Origin: Saprospiraceae bacterium
GTDB taxonomy: Bacteria; Bacteroidota; Bacteroidia; Chitinophagales; Saprospiraceae
DNA length: 39,436 nt
NCBI GenBank assembly: GCA_021298335.1
Contig: JAJTEZ010000033.1
Location: 1-39,436 of the forward strand
Direction of reading: 5' to 3'
A program made the translations under genes and the position numbers. The notes beneath the pieces are model-generated. The model had not been told where the DNA came from. It searched no databases and saw nothing but the letters and a program-made list of their open reading frames with translations. Shown piece by piece: positions 1 to 8,033 of the stretch (the first letter of the stretch is position 1; each line of letters starts with the position of its first letter).

Positions 1-20
1 AAAAAGTAAGACCTATTGTT

Positions 21-866
21 ATGGCCACAATGAAAAAGCCGACATATTTTTACGCAACCATGTCGACGTCAATTGTGCTGGTCTTTGTTTCGTTATTTTT
101 ATTGCTTTTTTTTCACTCGTCGCACATCACGAACATTGTCAGGGAGAATTTATTTCTGATAGTGGAACTTGAAGAGCAGCTTCCCTCTGCACAAGTCGAT
201 TTAATCCAAAAGAATATTGCATCCATAGATGGTGTAAAACCTGGTTCTGTCAAATTTGTTTCCAGAGATGAAGCCCTAAAAAGCATGGCTGGGGAGTTGA
301 ATCTGACCCAGTTGGAGGGGGATAATCCTTTTCGGGACCTGATCGTTTTTCATGTGTTGAGTGGTGCATACTCCGATACACGTTTGAAGGAGTTTAAGCG
401 AAATATTGAGCTGGAAAAAGGAGTCACAGGGGTCTATTTTGAAAATGATAATGTAACGGCTGTAAAAGAAAATCTCGATACTGCTGCGATGGCTATTCTG
501 ATTCTGGCTATTTGTTTTGTCATTCTTGCGGTAGCAATCATATTTAATACGATCAAGCTTACTTTATATAGCGATCAGAAGATGATTCAAACAATGCAAA
601 TGGTTGGAGCAGACCAGTCGTTCATCAAACGTCCTTATTTGAGGGCTGCATTCAAAATGTCTGTTCAGGCTTCACTGGCAGTACTTGTTTTTGTTTTATT
701 GCTCTGCTTGACACTGTTACAGAGCGGAAGTATATTTGGTGAGATTATCCAATGGACATGGGTTGGGTTTACAATTCTGATCAGTTCGGGAATTTCATTT
801 TTGATTCAGTTTTCAGCCACTTATCGCATCATCCATTCATATCTGAAATTGCAAAATCAACTTTGA
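21..866 (+). CDS. ftsX: Cell division protein FtsX
   Basis: FtsX is the membrane subunit of the FtsE–FtsX complex, which activates peptidoglycan hydrolases at the division septum. The 281-residue protein has the family layout: one N-terminal membrane segment (about residues 15–33), an extracytoplasmic domain (about 40–150), and three further membrane segments (about 156–178, 213–233 and 245–266). The cytoplasmic loop motif MQMVGADQSFIKRPYL (about 192–207) matches the family's MxLVGAxxxFIRRPF pattern. The ATG at 21 was chosen because the protein then begins at the expected distance from the first membrane segment. The 20 bases before it contain no in-frame stop, so a start outside the window cannot be excluded. 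It is followed by DUF3098 and uppP, a gene order common in Bacteroidota. Confidence 0.93.
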   Translation: MATMKKPTYFYATMSTSIVLVFVSLFLLLFFHSSHITNIVRENLFLIVELEEQLPSAQVDLIQKNIASIDGVKPGSVKFVSRDEALKSMAGELNLTQLEGDNPFRDLIVFHVLSGAYSDTRLKEFKRNIELEKGVTGVYFENDNVTAVKENLDTAAMAILILAICFVILAVAIIFNTIKLTLYSDQKMIQTMQMVGADQSFIKRPYLRAAFKMSVQASLAVLVFVLLLCLTLLQSGSIFGEIIQWTWVGFTILISSGISFLIQFSATYRIIHSYLKLQNQL

Positions 867-929
867 TTGTGCAAAGGTATGCATTAGAAAATAACATAAT
901 AGAGCAATAACTGAATCAAAGACAAATTG

Positions 930-937
930 TATATTTG
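930..937 (+). promoter_or_regulatory. Candidate -7 box for the DUF3098–uppP–truB run
   Basis: TATATTTG matches the Bacteroidota sigma-A -7 consensus TAnnTTTG and lies 17 bases before the ATG at 955. No good TTTG -33 box is visible at the usual spacing. Confidence 0.4.
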
Positions 938-954
938 TGTGTTAATCAAAAAAT

Positions 955-1251
955 ATGGCCAAGGAAAAAGTTTATACCCGGAAAACAGAATCTCTTTCAT
1001 CAACAGGTAGTGCACTGGATGACAACGGTAGTGAATTGTTATTTGGGAAGAAAAACTACACGTTTATCCTGATTGGTGTGGGTTTGATTTTTCTTGGTTT
1101 CGTGCTGATGTCAGGTGGTCACATGTCTTCACCAGATGTATGGGATGAGTCATTGATCTATAGCCCACGTCGGATTACCCTTGCCCCGATGTGCATACTT
1201 GCAGGATTGATAGTGAGTGTTTATGCTATCTTTATAAGGGAAAAAGCATAA
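955..1251 (+). CDS. DUF3098 family membrane protein
   Basis: This is a 98-residue protein with a polar N-terminal tail and two membrane segments (about residues 36–54 and 73–92). The loop between them carries the pattern SPDVWDESLIYSPRRITLAP, typical of the Bacteroidota family DUF3098. Its function is unknown. It sits between ftsX and uppP, 5 bases before uppP, as in many Bacteroidota genomes, which suggests a link to envelope assembly. The family assignment is fairly sure; any role is inference from neighbours. Confidence 0.85.
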   Translation: MAKEKVYTRKTESLSSTGSALDDNGSELLFGKKNYTFILIGVGLIFLGFVLMSGGHMSSPDVWDESLIYSPRRITLAPMCILAGLIVSVYAIFIREKA

Positions 1252-1256
1252 TTTGC

Positions 1257-2057
1257 ATGAACCTGGAAGTGTTACAGGCCATCGTTTTGGGTCTGATTCA
1301 AGGATTGACAGAGTTTCTGCCGGTTAGTTCCAGTGGACACTTGGAAATAGCAAAGTTTATTTTAGGTAATGAGGCTGTACCGCACGAGAGTCTTCTTATG
1401 ACGGTTGTTCTGCATTTTGGTACTGCCTTGGCGACACTCTATGTGTTTCGAAAAGATGTAGTGCAGATTCTTACAGGATTTTTCTGGGGTCCTTCCAATC
1501 CTCATAGGACATTTGGTTGGCAAATCATATTATCTATGTTGCCTGCTGCTTTTGTTGGTTTGTTTTTTGAAGACGAGATCGATCAGATGTTTTCTCAGAA
1601 TATTCTGTTTGTATGTTCGATGTTAATGCTGACGGGTGTTTTATTGTTTATAGCAGAAAAAGCTTCTTATACAGGAAAAGGGATCACCTTTTCTTCTGCT
1701 CTTTGGGTGGGAATAGCACAAGCAATTGCCATCACCCCGGGTATCAGTCGCTCAGGTGCGACAATTTCTGCGTCAGTGCTTTTAGGAATCGACCGAGCAA
1801 GTGCCGCCAGATTTTCATTTCTCATGGTGGTGCCTTTAATTTTTGGTAAAATGACCAAAGATCTGATGGACGGTTCCTTTCAGCTGCAATCTACAGCAAT
1901 GATGCCACTCCTCACTGGATTCATTGTATCGTTTTTTGTAGGAATATTTGCCTGTAAATGGATGATTGCCTTGGTCCAAAAAAGTAAGCTCCATTATTTT
2001 TCATTGTACTGCCTCGTGGCTGGGTTTGTGGGTATTTTATATGCTGTGGGAAAATAA
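1257..2057 (+). CDS. uppP: Undecaprenyl-diphosphate phosphatase UppP (BacA)
   Basis: UppP dephosphorylates undecaprenyl diphosphate to recycle the lipid carrier of peptidoglycan precursors. The product is 266 residues, the normal size. Both signature regions are present: the E-rich motif with LPVSSSGH (residues 21–28, after Glu19) and PGISRSGAT (161–169, with Arg165). Several membrane segments are predicted throughout. An open frame extends upstream to 1191, inside DUF3098. The ATG at 1257 is preferred because it gives the family's usual N-terminus (MNLEVLQAI) and clears the preceding stop at 1251. The last 17 bases overlap the probable start of truB, suggesting translational coupling. Confidence 0.96.
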   Translation: MNLEVLQAIVLGLIQGLTEFLPVSSSGHLEIAKFILGNEAVPHESLLMTVVLHFGTALATLYVFRKDVVQILTGFFWGPSNPHRTFGWQIILSMLPAAFVGLFFEDEIDQMFSQNILFVCSMLMLTGVLLFIAEKASYTGKGITFSSALWVGIAQAIAITPGISRSGATISASVLLGIDRASAARFSFLMVVPLIFGKMTKDLMDGSFQLQSTAMMPLLTGFIVSFFVGIFACKWMIALVQKSKLHYFSLYCLVAGFVGILYAVGK

Positions 2058-2704
2058 ACATATCGTCACAAAAACTTCCTTGGATCAGCCCGTCGATTTC
2101 CTAAATGGTGCTATCTTGCTGATTGACAAACCATTGGGATGGACATCTTTTGATGTTGTCAACAAATTGCGGTTTACCCTTAGGCACAAGCTGGGGGTAA
2201 AAAAAATAAAAGTAGGTCATGCCGTATACGGGCAAGATGAAACTGGGTGCAACCACTCCGACGTATGATGCTGAGGCCGAGGAAGATGCAGTCTTTCCTA
2301 CAGACCATATCAGCCAAGCGATGATTCAAGAGGCATCCCAACTGTTTACCGGAGAAATTCTGCAGACTCCGCCTGTGTATTCTGCGGTCAAAGTAGATGG
2401 AACAGCGGCTTACACTTTGGCCCGAAAAGGGAAAGATGTAGTCCTGCAGCCACGTCGAATTCAAATTTATGAGTTTCACACAATTTTTGACAGCTTTGAA
2501 GAAGTGCTTTTCTCTGTGCGATGCAGTAAGGGAACATATATTCGTTCCTTGGCGCATGATTTTGGTGCGCAACTTGGCAGTGGAGCTTATTTGCGGTCTC
2601 TAAGGCGCGAGGCTATTGGGGAATGGAGAGTTTCTGATGCACTTAGTGTTGAAGAAGCACACCATTGGATCAATGATATGGGAAAAGCATTGGAAACGAC
2701 TTGA
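2041..2704 (+). pseudogene. truB: tRNA pseudouridine-55 synthase TruB, internally deleted and frame-shifted
   Basis: TruB makes pseudouridine-55 in the T-loop of tRNAs. The N-terminal part, read from the ATG at 2041, contains the family motif LLIDKPLGWTSFDVVNKLR and ends at VGHA (2212–2223). The C-terminal part, in another frame from TAT at 2225, begins YTGKMKLGATTPTYDAEAEE and runs through RSLAHDFG to the stop at 2704. In known TruB proteins these two blocks are separated by about 31–34 residues that include the catalytic aspartate loop (GxLDPLATG). That segment is absent here and the frame changes at the joint, so the gene should yield no active enzyme. A perfect 10-bp palindrome, CCGTATACGG (2222–2231), spans the joint. 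Either the gene is truly lost or the assembly has dropped about 95–100 bases. It overlaps uppP by 17 bases. Confidence 0.88.
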
Positions 2705-2774
2705 TTTTCGTCACGTTTATATGGATATAAATAATATATATCATTGGATTGACATCCACGTATGGATTTTTTTT

Positions 2775-2782
2775 TAATTTTG
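2775..2782 (+). promoter_or_regulatory. Candidate -7 box for folD
   Basis: TAATTTTG fits TAnnTTTG and ends 16 bases before the folD ATG. A TTG at 2749–2751 could act as a -33 element, although the 23-base spacing is slightly long. Confidence 0.35.
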
Positions 2783-2798
2783 GGTAAAATCCCCGCAG

Positions 2799-3674
2799 AT
2801 GAAGATGATTGACGGTAGGGCAGTCGCAGAGGAGTTGAAAAATGTACTGAAGCAGCAAGTACAAGAGTATGAAAAAAATTCCGGAAGAGTTCCCCATTTA
2901 GCAGCGATATTAGTTGGAAACCATCCGGCGAGCCAGGCATATGTTGGCAATAAGGTGCGCGCCTGCGAGCAAGTAGGGTTTCGATCAACCCTGATTCGCC
3001 TGCCGGAAACTGTTTCAGAAGAAGAATTGCTCCTCGAAATCGAAAAGTTGAATGCAGACCCTGAAGTAGATGGTTTTATCGTGCAATTGCCATTGCCCGC
3101 ACATATCAGTGAGGTTAATGTGACCTTGCAGATTGATTACCGAAAGGATGTGGATGGCTTTCATCCGGTTAATTTTGGGCGAATGGCTCAGGGACTTCCC
3201 TGCTTTCTTCCAGCAACGCCTTATGGAATTACAATGTTGCTTGACAGATACCATATCAGCACAGGAGGAAAACATGTGGTCGTCCTGGGGAGAAGCAATA
3301 TCGTCGGAACTCCGATCAGCCTTTTATTGTCTCGAAAGGGTATGGATGCAACGGTCACTTTGACACACAGCAGGACAAAAAATCTGGATGAATACCTATC
3401 AAAAGCAGACATACTCATTGTGGCTATTGGAATACCGAATTTTGTAAATGAACGTATGGTGAAAGAAGGAGCCGTTGTGATTGATGTAGGCATCAATCGA
3501 GTGCCTGATCCGAAGGATGATCAGAAATCAATCCTGGTGGGTGATGTGGATTATCATGAGGTAAAGGATAAATGCAGTTATATTACACCTGTCCCTGGAG
3601 GAGTAGGCCCCATGACAGTAATGGGTCTGCTAATGAACACATTCAAAGCTGCCACAAGGCAGATATACCCTTGA
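2799..3674 (+). CDS. folD: Bifunctional methylenetetrahydrofolate dehydrogenase/cyclohydrolase FolD
   Basis: FolD interconverts 5,10-methylene-, 5,10-methenyl- and 10-formyl-tetrahydrofolate in one-carbon metabolism, using NADP. The 291-residue product has normal length. The catalytic YxxxK (Tyr48, Lys52 in AYVGNK), the substrate motif VQLPLP (about 95–100), KDVDGFHP (116–123), the nucleotide-binding VVLGRSNIVGTP and the C-terminal PVPGGVGPMT are all present. The ATG at 2799 has a second in-frame ATG two codons later; either gives a valid N-terminus. prmA follows after 11 bases on the same strand, so the two may be cotranscribed. Confidence 0.97.
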   Translation: MKMIDGRAVAEELKNVLKQQVQEYEKNSGRVPHLAAILVGNHPASQAYVGNKVRACEQVGFRSTLIRLPETVSEEELLLEIEKLNADPEVDGFIVQLPLPAHISEVNVTLQIDYRKDVDGFHPVNFGRMAQGLPCFLPATPYGITMLLDRYHISTGGKHVVVLGRSNIVGTPISLLLSRKGMDATVTLTHSRTKNLDEYLSKADILIVAIGIPNFVNERMVKEGAVVIDVGINRVPDPKDDQKSILVGDVDYHEVKDKCSYITPVPGGVGPMTVMGLLMNTFKAATRQIYP

Positions 3675-3685
3675 GAATCTAAACA

Positions 3686-4504
3686 ATGGAGAAATATTTT
3701 TCACTTACAGTGAAAGGATCAGAAGAAAGGATTATCGGCATTCTTTCGCAGTTTCCGTTTGAGTCGTTTGAAGAAAAAGATGACGAAATCCTCGCTTATA
3801 TTTCAGAGTCAGAAATGACTGATTTCCTGAAAAAAGATGTGGAGGCCACACTTCTTGAATTTTCTTTGCAGTTTTCCTGGGACTCAATCGAACCTCAAAA
3901 CTGGAACCAACTTTGGGAATCCTCATTTCACCCAGTCAATGTCGAAGGGTTTTGTCAGGTCAGAGCTTTATTCCATCCCCCCGATTCATCAGTAAAATTC
4001 GACATCATTGTGCAACCAAAGATGGCATTTGGTACCGGACACCATGCCACAACACATATGATGCTACAATGGATGTCTACCTGCGAATTGAATGACCTTG
4101 AGGTATTTGATTTTGGCTGTGGTACCGGTATTCTGGCGGTTTTGGCTGGTGCAATGGGGGCTCAAAAAGTTGACGCAGTCGATATTGAGAGAGAAAGTTA
4201 TCTCAACACGATCGAAAATGCTGAGGTAAATCAGATTTCTTGTATCCATGCCTGGTGTGGCGAAATTGACGACGTCCCTTTCCAGCCTTATCATATAGTG
4301 CTTGCAAATATCAACCGAAACGTGTTGTTGAAACATGCATCTGAAATTCGGAATCGTATGCTTCCCGGAGGAATACTCATCTGGTCTGGTGTCTTGGAAG
4401 ATGATGCGCCACAAGTTGCAGCAGCGTTCGCCTCTCAAGGATTTGTCCAAGAGGGAATATTGCTGCGAAATGGCTGGGCAGCAGTAAAAATGAAACTTCA
4501 ATAA
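3686..4504 (+). CDS. prmA: Ribosomal protein L11 methyltransferase PrmA
   Basis: PrmA trimethylates ribosomal protein L11 using S-adenosylmethionine. The 272-residue product has the N-terminal substrate-recognition domain (about 1–60), then MAFGTGHHATT (about 113–123), the SAM-binding FGCGTGILAV (143–152), and LANINRNVLL (206–215), the family's NxNxN-like motif IV. It lies 11 bases after folD and is the last gene of the + strand run, converging on the lipoprotein gene at 4683. All key motifs are intact. Confidence 0.95.
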   Translation: MEKYFSLTVKGSEERIIGILSQFPFESFEEKDDEILAYISESEMTDFLKKDVEATLLEFSLQFSWDSIEPQNWNQLWESSFHPVNVEGFCQVRALFHPPDSSVKFDIIVQPKMAFGTGHHATTHMMLQWMSTCELNDLEVFDFGCGTGILAVLAGAMGAQKVDAVDIERESYLNTIENAEVNQISCIHAWCGEIDDVPFQPYHIVLANINRNVLLKHASEIRNRMLPGGILIWSGVLEDDAPQVAAAFASQGFVQEGILLRNGWAAVKMKLQ

Positions 4505-4512
4505 AAAAGGCA

Positions 4513-4539
4513 GGGGATACACCCATTGATGTATACCCC
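4513..4539. terminator. Hairpin between convergent prmA and lipoprotein genes
   Basis: GGGGATACA pairs with TGTATACCCC around an 8-base loop, with one bulged base. On the - strand the stem is followed after four bases by a run of six T (complement of 4503–4509), so it could terminate the protease–lipoprotein transcript. On the + strand no T-run follows. Confidence 0.45.
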
Positions 4540-4682
4540 TAACCGATAAATAAAGAATCCAGTAAAAATTTTAATGCATACAGATGCTTCGCAGGTAAGA
4601 TTACTCTAATCGAGTCATTTTTTACTTCTGTTTGCCAAAATATGCCGGATTATCTGCCAACAATCAGAAATTATCTGCTCGC

Positions 4683-5174
4683 CTAATCCCGGATGATCAA
4701 AATCCCGTTTGAAGATCCGGGAATCATCTTGTCTGGCAATACCAGTTCGTCATTAAACCAAACCTGAGCATTGGAATATACCAATCCATCTTGGTTTCTC
4801 AAAGGTTTACATTTGATGATGTCACTGTTTTGGTCATTCCACTGAATTTTTGTTTCGGTGATGACATCACTAGAAATATCATTGGGAAATAGCCTCGCAA
4901 TAAAATTCCCGGTACTTTCGTAGAAGCAAATCTGCTTCGGACAATCCAGTGACGCATTGAAAGCTTCCACCCAGCCTGCTGACGTCTTGTAAAGAACTTT
5001 GACATTCTCTGTGTTTAACGTGCCGTTTGTTTTCGGATTCAACAGATCTGCTCCTTGCGTATTGCGTATCTGTATATCTAAGTGGTTGTTCACAGGAATT
5101 TCAACTTGATCATTTTTACTACATGAGGCAATAAAAAGAATTAAGCAAATTGCTAAAGTTTTCATATTGTTCAT
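4683..5174 (-). CDS. Exported lipoprotein of unknown function, downstream of C10 protease
   Basis: The 163-residue product has a short hydrophobic signal and a lipobox ending in Cys18 (FIASC), so it should be lipid-anchored. The mature part contains the segment GADLLNPKTNGT (about 40–51), of a type I associate with Bacteroidota extracellular hypothetical proteins. I do not recognise a named family. Translation may begin at the second Met (residue 4). It starts 17 bases after the stop of the C10 protease gene, so the two are almost certainly cotranscribed. In Bacteroides fragilis, C10 proteases are encoded beside exported inhibitors; this protein could play such a part, but that is inference from position only. 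Confidence 0.75.
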   Translation of the reverse strand: MNNMKTLAICLILFIASCSKNDQVEIPVNNHLDIQIRNTQGADLLNPKTNGTLNTENVKVLYKTSAGWVEAFNASLDCPKQICFYESTGNFIARLFPNDISSDVITETKIQWNDQNSDIIKCKPLRNQDGLVYSNAQVWFNDELVLPDKMIPGSSNGILIIRD

Positions 5175-5191
5175 ATTTAATAAGTAATAAA

Positions 5192-6556
5192 TTAAGGAAT
5201 AATATTATATGTTAAATTTTGATTGTAAGGAAAGCCTGTGCCCGGTCCGGTCCACGTCTGATAATGAAACCACCCGTTATAATAGCCATCCCAACCCCAG
5301 TTCATATGAAGTTTTATGTCGTTGACACATTTGTTCCGGTTGATTTGATATCCATCACAAACCCAGGCATGGCATTTATCAAATGTAGTGAAAAAGCCAA
5401 AGACCTTGGATACATTCTGGCAACCATCCAACACCAGAGGATGCTCCTGATCTATATTTTGTAAAATCGTCACATAATCAGCCGGTTGGTACGTTTTTCT
5501 TTCTGCATTCCCAAATGCAAACGTGTTTTTAAATGATCGTGGAATGCTGCTCCCGGTGGCGCCTGAACCACTGCAGCCATAATTCATAGATACACTATTG
5601 CCAGCATCCCTCATCATTCGTTGTACCTCCCGATTCCCCTGATGATCCGGCATGCTGTAATAATAGTACAGAAACTGATTCGGATGTTCCCAGTATCTCA
5701 ACACCTGCGAGATCGCAGTGGCTACGCACCCCGTGTATGCCCGTGTGTTTGAATAGCAGGCATTACAGCCTAAAAGAGGGCAGTTTTCATTGTAGGTGCA
5801 GGCTTGTCCCCAGGTTGTTGTTAAAAGGGGCCCTTTGGTGGTTGTCGAAAATGGTCCGCACGGATCGTCAATTTCTGATGTACCAGTTCCGCTGCTATTA
5901 CCATCTCCGTTCTGCTGACACCAGATGTCTGGTTCTCCACACCCCAGTGTGGTGTTTGTCAGGCATTCCGGATAATTCGGACATTCTGGACAACAGTTGT
6001 TATTGAAAAGCATAGGCTCCAGTCCCGTTTCCTCCATTGCCAGTGCCCACGGTGTGGCACTTATGGGGCCATTTCCATTTTGGTTCTGTCCAATTGAACT
6101 GATAAACTGTGAAGTAGTCTCCATCCAGTCCACAAGACCAGAAGGAACAGCTACCTTTTCGTACTTACCTCGTTCGACATAAGCACACAAAGCTGTGTAC
6201 CTGGCATCTGCTGACAGCACGGAAAATCCGTCATCCGCATAATTGACAATATACATGACGTTCATTCCGGTGGCATCCGCAATAGGATAAGTCGTTTCTA
6301 CGGCTCTTTCCGGCGTTGAAATGTCAGGTCTGAAAAATTTACCCTGCTGATCGATTCTGCGGGCAACAGAAACGGCAGTTTTTTCGTCAATCTGAAAAAC
6401 CAGCCTGTCTTTCACATCCTGAGAATTCTGCGTCCTGTTTTGCAGCGTATCTTTTCCAGTGGAGAATTCGGTTTCCTGATCCGAACATGAAACAAATAAC
6501 ATCATCCCAAGGCTTATACACACTGGAATGACAAAAGAAAAATGTTTGGTTTTCAT
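5192..6556 (-). CDS. C10 family (streptopain-like) cysteine peptidase lipoprotein
   Basis: Secreted cysteine endopeptidase of the SpeB/interpain family. The 454-residue precursor has a lipoprotein-type signal ending at Cys24 (LFVSC). A propeptide region follows (about 50–170), with the Spi-like features AVSVARRI and GFSVLSADAR. A Cys-rich, Gly/Asn/Ser-rich linker occupies about 185–235. In the catalytic domain, GCVATAISQVLRYW carries the nucleophile Cys277 and CHAWVCDGY carries His396; HMNWGWDG (417–424) is the conserved Trp/Gly motif near the C-terminus. The many cysteines in the linker and catalytic domain suggest disulfides. It is followed at 17 bases by a lipoprotein gene and preceded by a possible small membrane peptide. 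Family and catalytic pair are certain; the substrate is unknown. Confidence 0.93.
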   Translation of the reverse strand: MKTKHFSFVIPVCISLGMMLFVSCSDQETEFSTGKDTLQNRTQNSQDVKDRLVFQIDEKTAVSVARRIDQQGKFFRPDISTPERAVETTYPIADATGMNVMYIVNYADDGFSVLSADARYTALCAYVERGKYEKVAVPSGLVDWMETTSQFISSIGQNQNGNGPISATPWALAMEETGLEPMLFNNNCCPECPNYPECLTNTTLGCGEPDIWCQQNGDGNSSGTGTSEIDDPCGPFSTTTKGPLLTTTWGQACTYNENCPLLGCNACYSNTRAYTGCVATAISQVLRYWEHPNQFLYYYYSMPDHQGNREVQRMMRDAGNSVSMNYGCSGSGATGSSIPRSFKNTFAFGNAERKTYQPADYVTILQNIDQEHPLVLDGCQNVSKVFGFFTTFDKCHAWVCDGYQINRNKCVNDIKLHMNWGWDGYYNGWFHYQTWTGPGTGFPYNQNLTYNIIP

Positions 6557-6600
6557 ACAATGTAGTTTAGAAAAGTGAAGTAATTAAATAGTCATTGTCT

Positions 6601-6759
6601 TTAAAAAGACTCGTTAGATTCAGAGTGGTACATGTCATCAACCTGGCCATCTTTGAATGAATGCCACCACTCCCTCGTCCCAATTCCTATACCCAATAGG
6701 ATTATTGTGAAAGGACTCAGCACAAAAAAAATAAGAGAAAAGAAAAATGTTGTTTTCAT
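6601..6759 (-). CDS. Possible small membrane peptide upstream of the C10 protease
   Basis: A 52-codon frame begins MKTTFFFSLIFFVLSP with one strongly hydrophobic stretch (about residues 4–24) and a short acidic tail. It lies 44 bases upstream of the protease start on the same strand. An in-frame ATG at 6792 would add 11 residues. I recognise no family, and no promoter box is visible. It may be a real small protein or a chance frame; the hydrophobic N-terminus and operon-like position are the only support. Confidence 0.3.
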   Translation of the reverse strand: MKTTFFFSLIFFVLSPFTIILLGIGIGTREWWHSFKDGQVDDMYHSESNESF

Positions 6760-6815
6760 AGTCGCTACGCGTTGCTTATAAATAATGAGCAAATCAAGCG
6801 AATTTAAATTTTATG

Positions 6816-6859
6816 AATTCTGAAAAATCAGAATTTGGACGATGCGAGTCAGAATTTGG
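6816..6859. repeat. Inverted repeat plus direct repeat between genes
   Basis: AATTCTGA (6816–6823) and TCAGAATT (6828–6835) form a perfect 8-bp stem with an AAAA loop. The 11-mer TCAGAATTTGG then occurs twice, at 6828–6838 and 6849–6859. The block lies just downstream of the TPR gene stop, so it may be a transcription terminator for that gene; the direct repeat is unexplained. Confidence 0.4.
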
Positions 6860-6875
6860 GTCTCCCCTCAGGATT

Positions 6876-7487
6876 TTATCTCATTTTTGGCCTTCGGCGC
6901 TTTCCTCCTGGCATCATCATCTGCCCGGTCTTCATTCCCATACTTTGAGCGACCTTCATCTGCCCTCTGTTTTGGATAGCAGTTTCAAATTGCTTGAATT
7001 GCTCTTTCAATTGAGGTTCGGTAATTTTTAGGCCTTTCGCCTGGTAAAAATAGTTTTTGGCTCCTGTCCAGTTGTTTTTTTGCGCCTGAATACCTGCCAT
7101 CTGTAGATAAACCATGCCTTTTTCGTTGTCACTTGGAAGATTTAAACTCAGCGCCTGATTGAAATATCCTTCAGCTTTTACATTATCTTTTTGTTGAGCA
7201 GCAATAGAGCCCTTTAGAATAAAATAAAAAGCCCTATTTGTGACATATAACAATCTCGGAAAGAATGTAAGTTCAAGTCGTTCTTCCGCACCTTGGAAAT
7301 CCATCTTCTGAAATAGGTCAGATGCCGACTGGACGGTTCCGAGCAACAGATAACTCAGTAAAAACAGTAAACCCACAAGAAAGAAAATCCAACCATAGCC
7401 AAAACCATAAGCATAGGTAAATGCTGCTCCACCCAGAAAACCTACAGCGATTGCCGCAAACTTTATATATACGTGTACTGTGAACAT
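6876..7487 (-). CDS. Membrane-anchored TPR-like protein
   Basis: The 203-residue product starts with two membrane segments (about residues 8–28 and 30–50). A helical domain follows with tetratricopeptide-like spacing, for example KAEGYFNQALSLNL and GAKNYFYQAKGLKI (about residues 103–150). The tail is rich in Met, Gly and basic residues and ends in KRRRPKMR. TPR domains mediate protein–protein contacts; the partner is unknown. It is transcribed alone from the -7 box at 7529–7522. The TPR-like call rests on helix periodicity and A/G/Y/F positions, not on a recognised named family. Confidence 0.7.
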   Translation of the reverse strand: MFTVHVYIKFAAIAVGFLGGAAFTYAYGFGYGWIFFLVGLLFLLSYLLLGTVQSASDLFQKMDFQGAEERLELTFFPRLLYVTNRAFYFILKGSIAAQQKDNVKAEGYFNQALSLNLPSDNEKGMVYLQMAGIQAQKNNWTGAKNYFYQAKGLKITEPQLKEQFKQFETAIQNRGQMKVAQSMGMKTGQMMMPGGKRRRPKMR

Positions 7488-7521
7488 ATGTCTTAATTAC
7501 GGGTTTACCTTAAATCAGGCA

Positions 7522-7529
7522 CAAAAATA
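7522..7529 (-). promoter_or_regulatory. Candidate -7 box for the TPR protein gene
   Basis: Read on the - strand this is TATTTTTG, matching TAnnTTTG, 34 bases upstream of the start at 7487. Confidence 0.3.
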
Positions 7530-7602
7530 CATTGTTTTTTTGATTCCTCTGGCTTCAGCGGTCAAATGGCTGCTCATATATTTTCGAAAAGAATATTTTT
7601 CA

Positions 7603-7998
7603 ATGCAAATTAAATTATCTTCACTTGGCGACCTAATGTTTGCCGGATCCAATGAAAGAGGGCAGCAGATCTCATTTTCCGGAAACAAAGAGGCCGTCAG
7701 TCCAATGGAATCGGTGTTAATGGCTGCATCAGCCTGCAGCGCTATTGACGTTGAAATCCTGCTGCAAAAAATGCGGCAGCCCTACACTCGCATCGAAGTG
7801 GAAACAGAAGGTGTACGGGCCGATACCATTCCTGCGGTGTTTCAGACTATCCATTTGCATTATAAAATTTATGGCGATGTAAAGCCTGAAAAGGCAGAAA
7901 AAGCTGTTGCGATGTCGCTTGAAAAATATTGCTCTGTCTCTCTCATGTTGTCAGCAAGTGTCCAAATTTCACATAGTGTAGAAGTGGTCAGAGAGTGA
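7603..7998 (+). CDS. OsmC family protein
   Basis: OsmC/Ohr proteins are small thiol-dependent peroxidases that detoxify organic hydroperoxides, or related proteins of unknown role. From the ATG at 7603 the product is 131 residues. The two conserved cysteines are present: one in AACSAIDVEIL (about Cys45) and one in EKYCSVSLML (about Cys108), in the family's KYC context. The open frame runs upstream to 7480, but that extension overlaps the divergent TPR gene and does not resemble the family, so 7603 is preferred. Peroxidase activity is inferred from family. Confidence 0.88.
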   Translation: MQIKLSSLGDLMFAGSNERGQQISFSGNKEAVSPMESVLMAASACSAIDVEILLQKMRQPYTRIEVETEGVRADTIPAVFQTIHLHYKIYGDVKPEKAEKAVAMSLEKYCSVSLMLSASVQISHSVEVVRE

Positions 7999-8033
7999 AC
8001 TACTGATTTATCCTGCATAGAGCCAATACCATT

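Noticed and set aside
2205-2235. Programmed ribosomal frameshifting in truB
   Set aside because: A run of A precedes the joint, but conserved residues are missing, not only the frame changed; frameshifting could not restore the catalytic loop.
2180-2572. 130-codon open frame antisense to truB
   Set aside because: Could have explained the disrupted truB, but its translation resembles no protein while the sense strand gives clear TruB blocks.
4064-4522. 152-codon open frame antisense to prmA
   Set aside because: It lies wholly opposite an intact, well conserved gene, has Cys/His-rich low-quality composition and no recognisable family.
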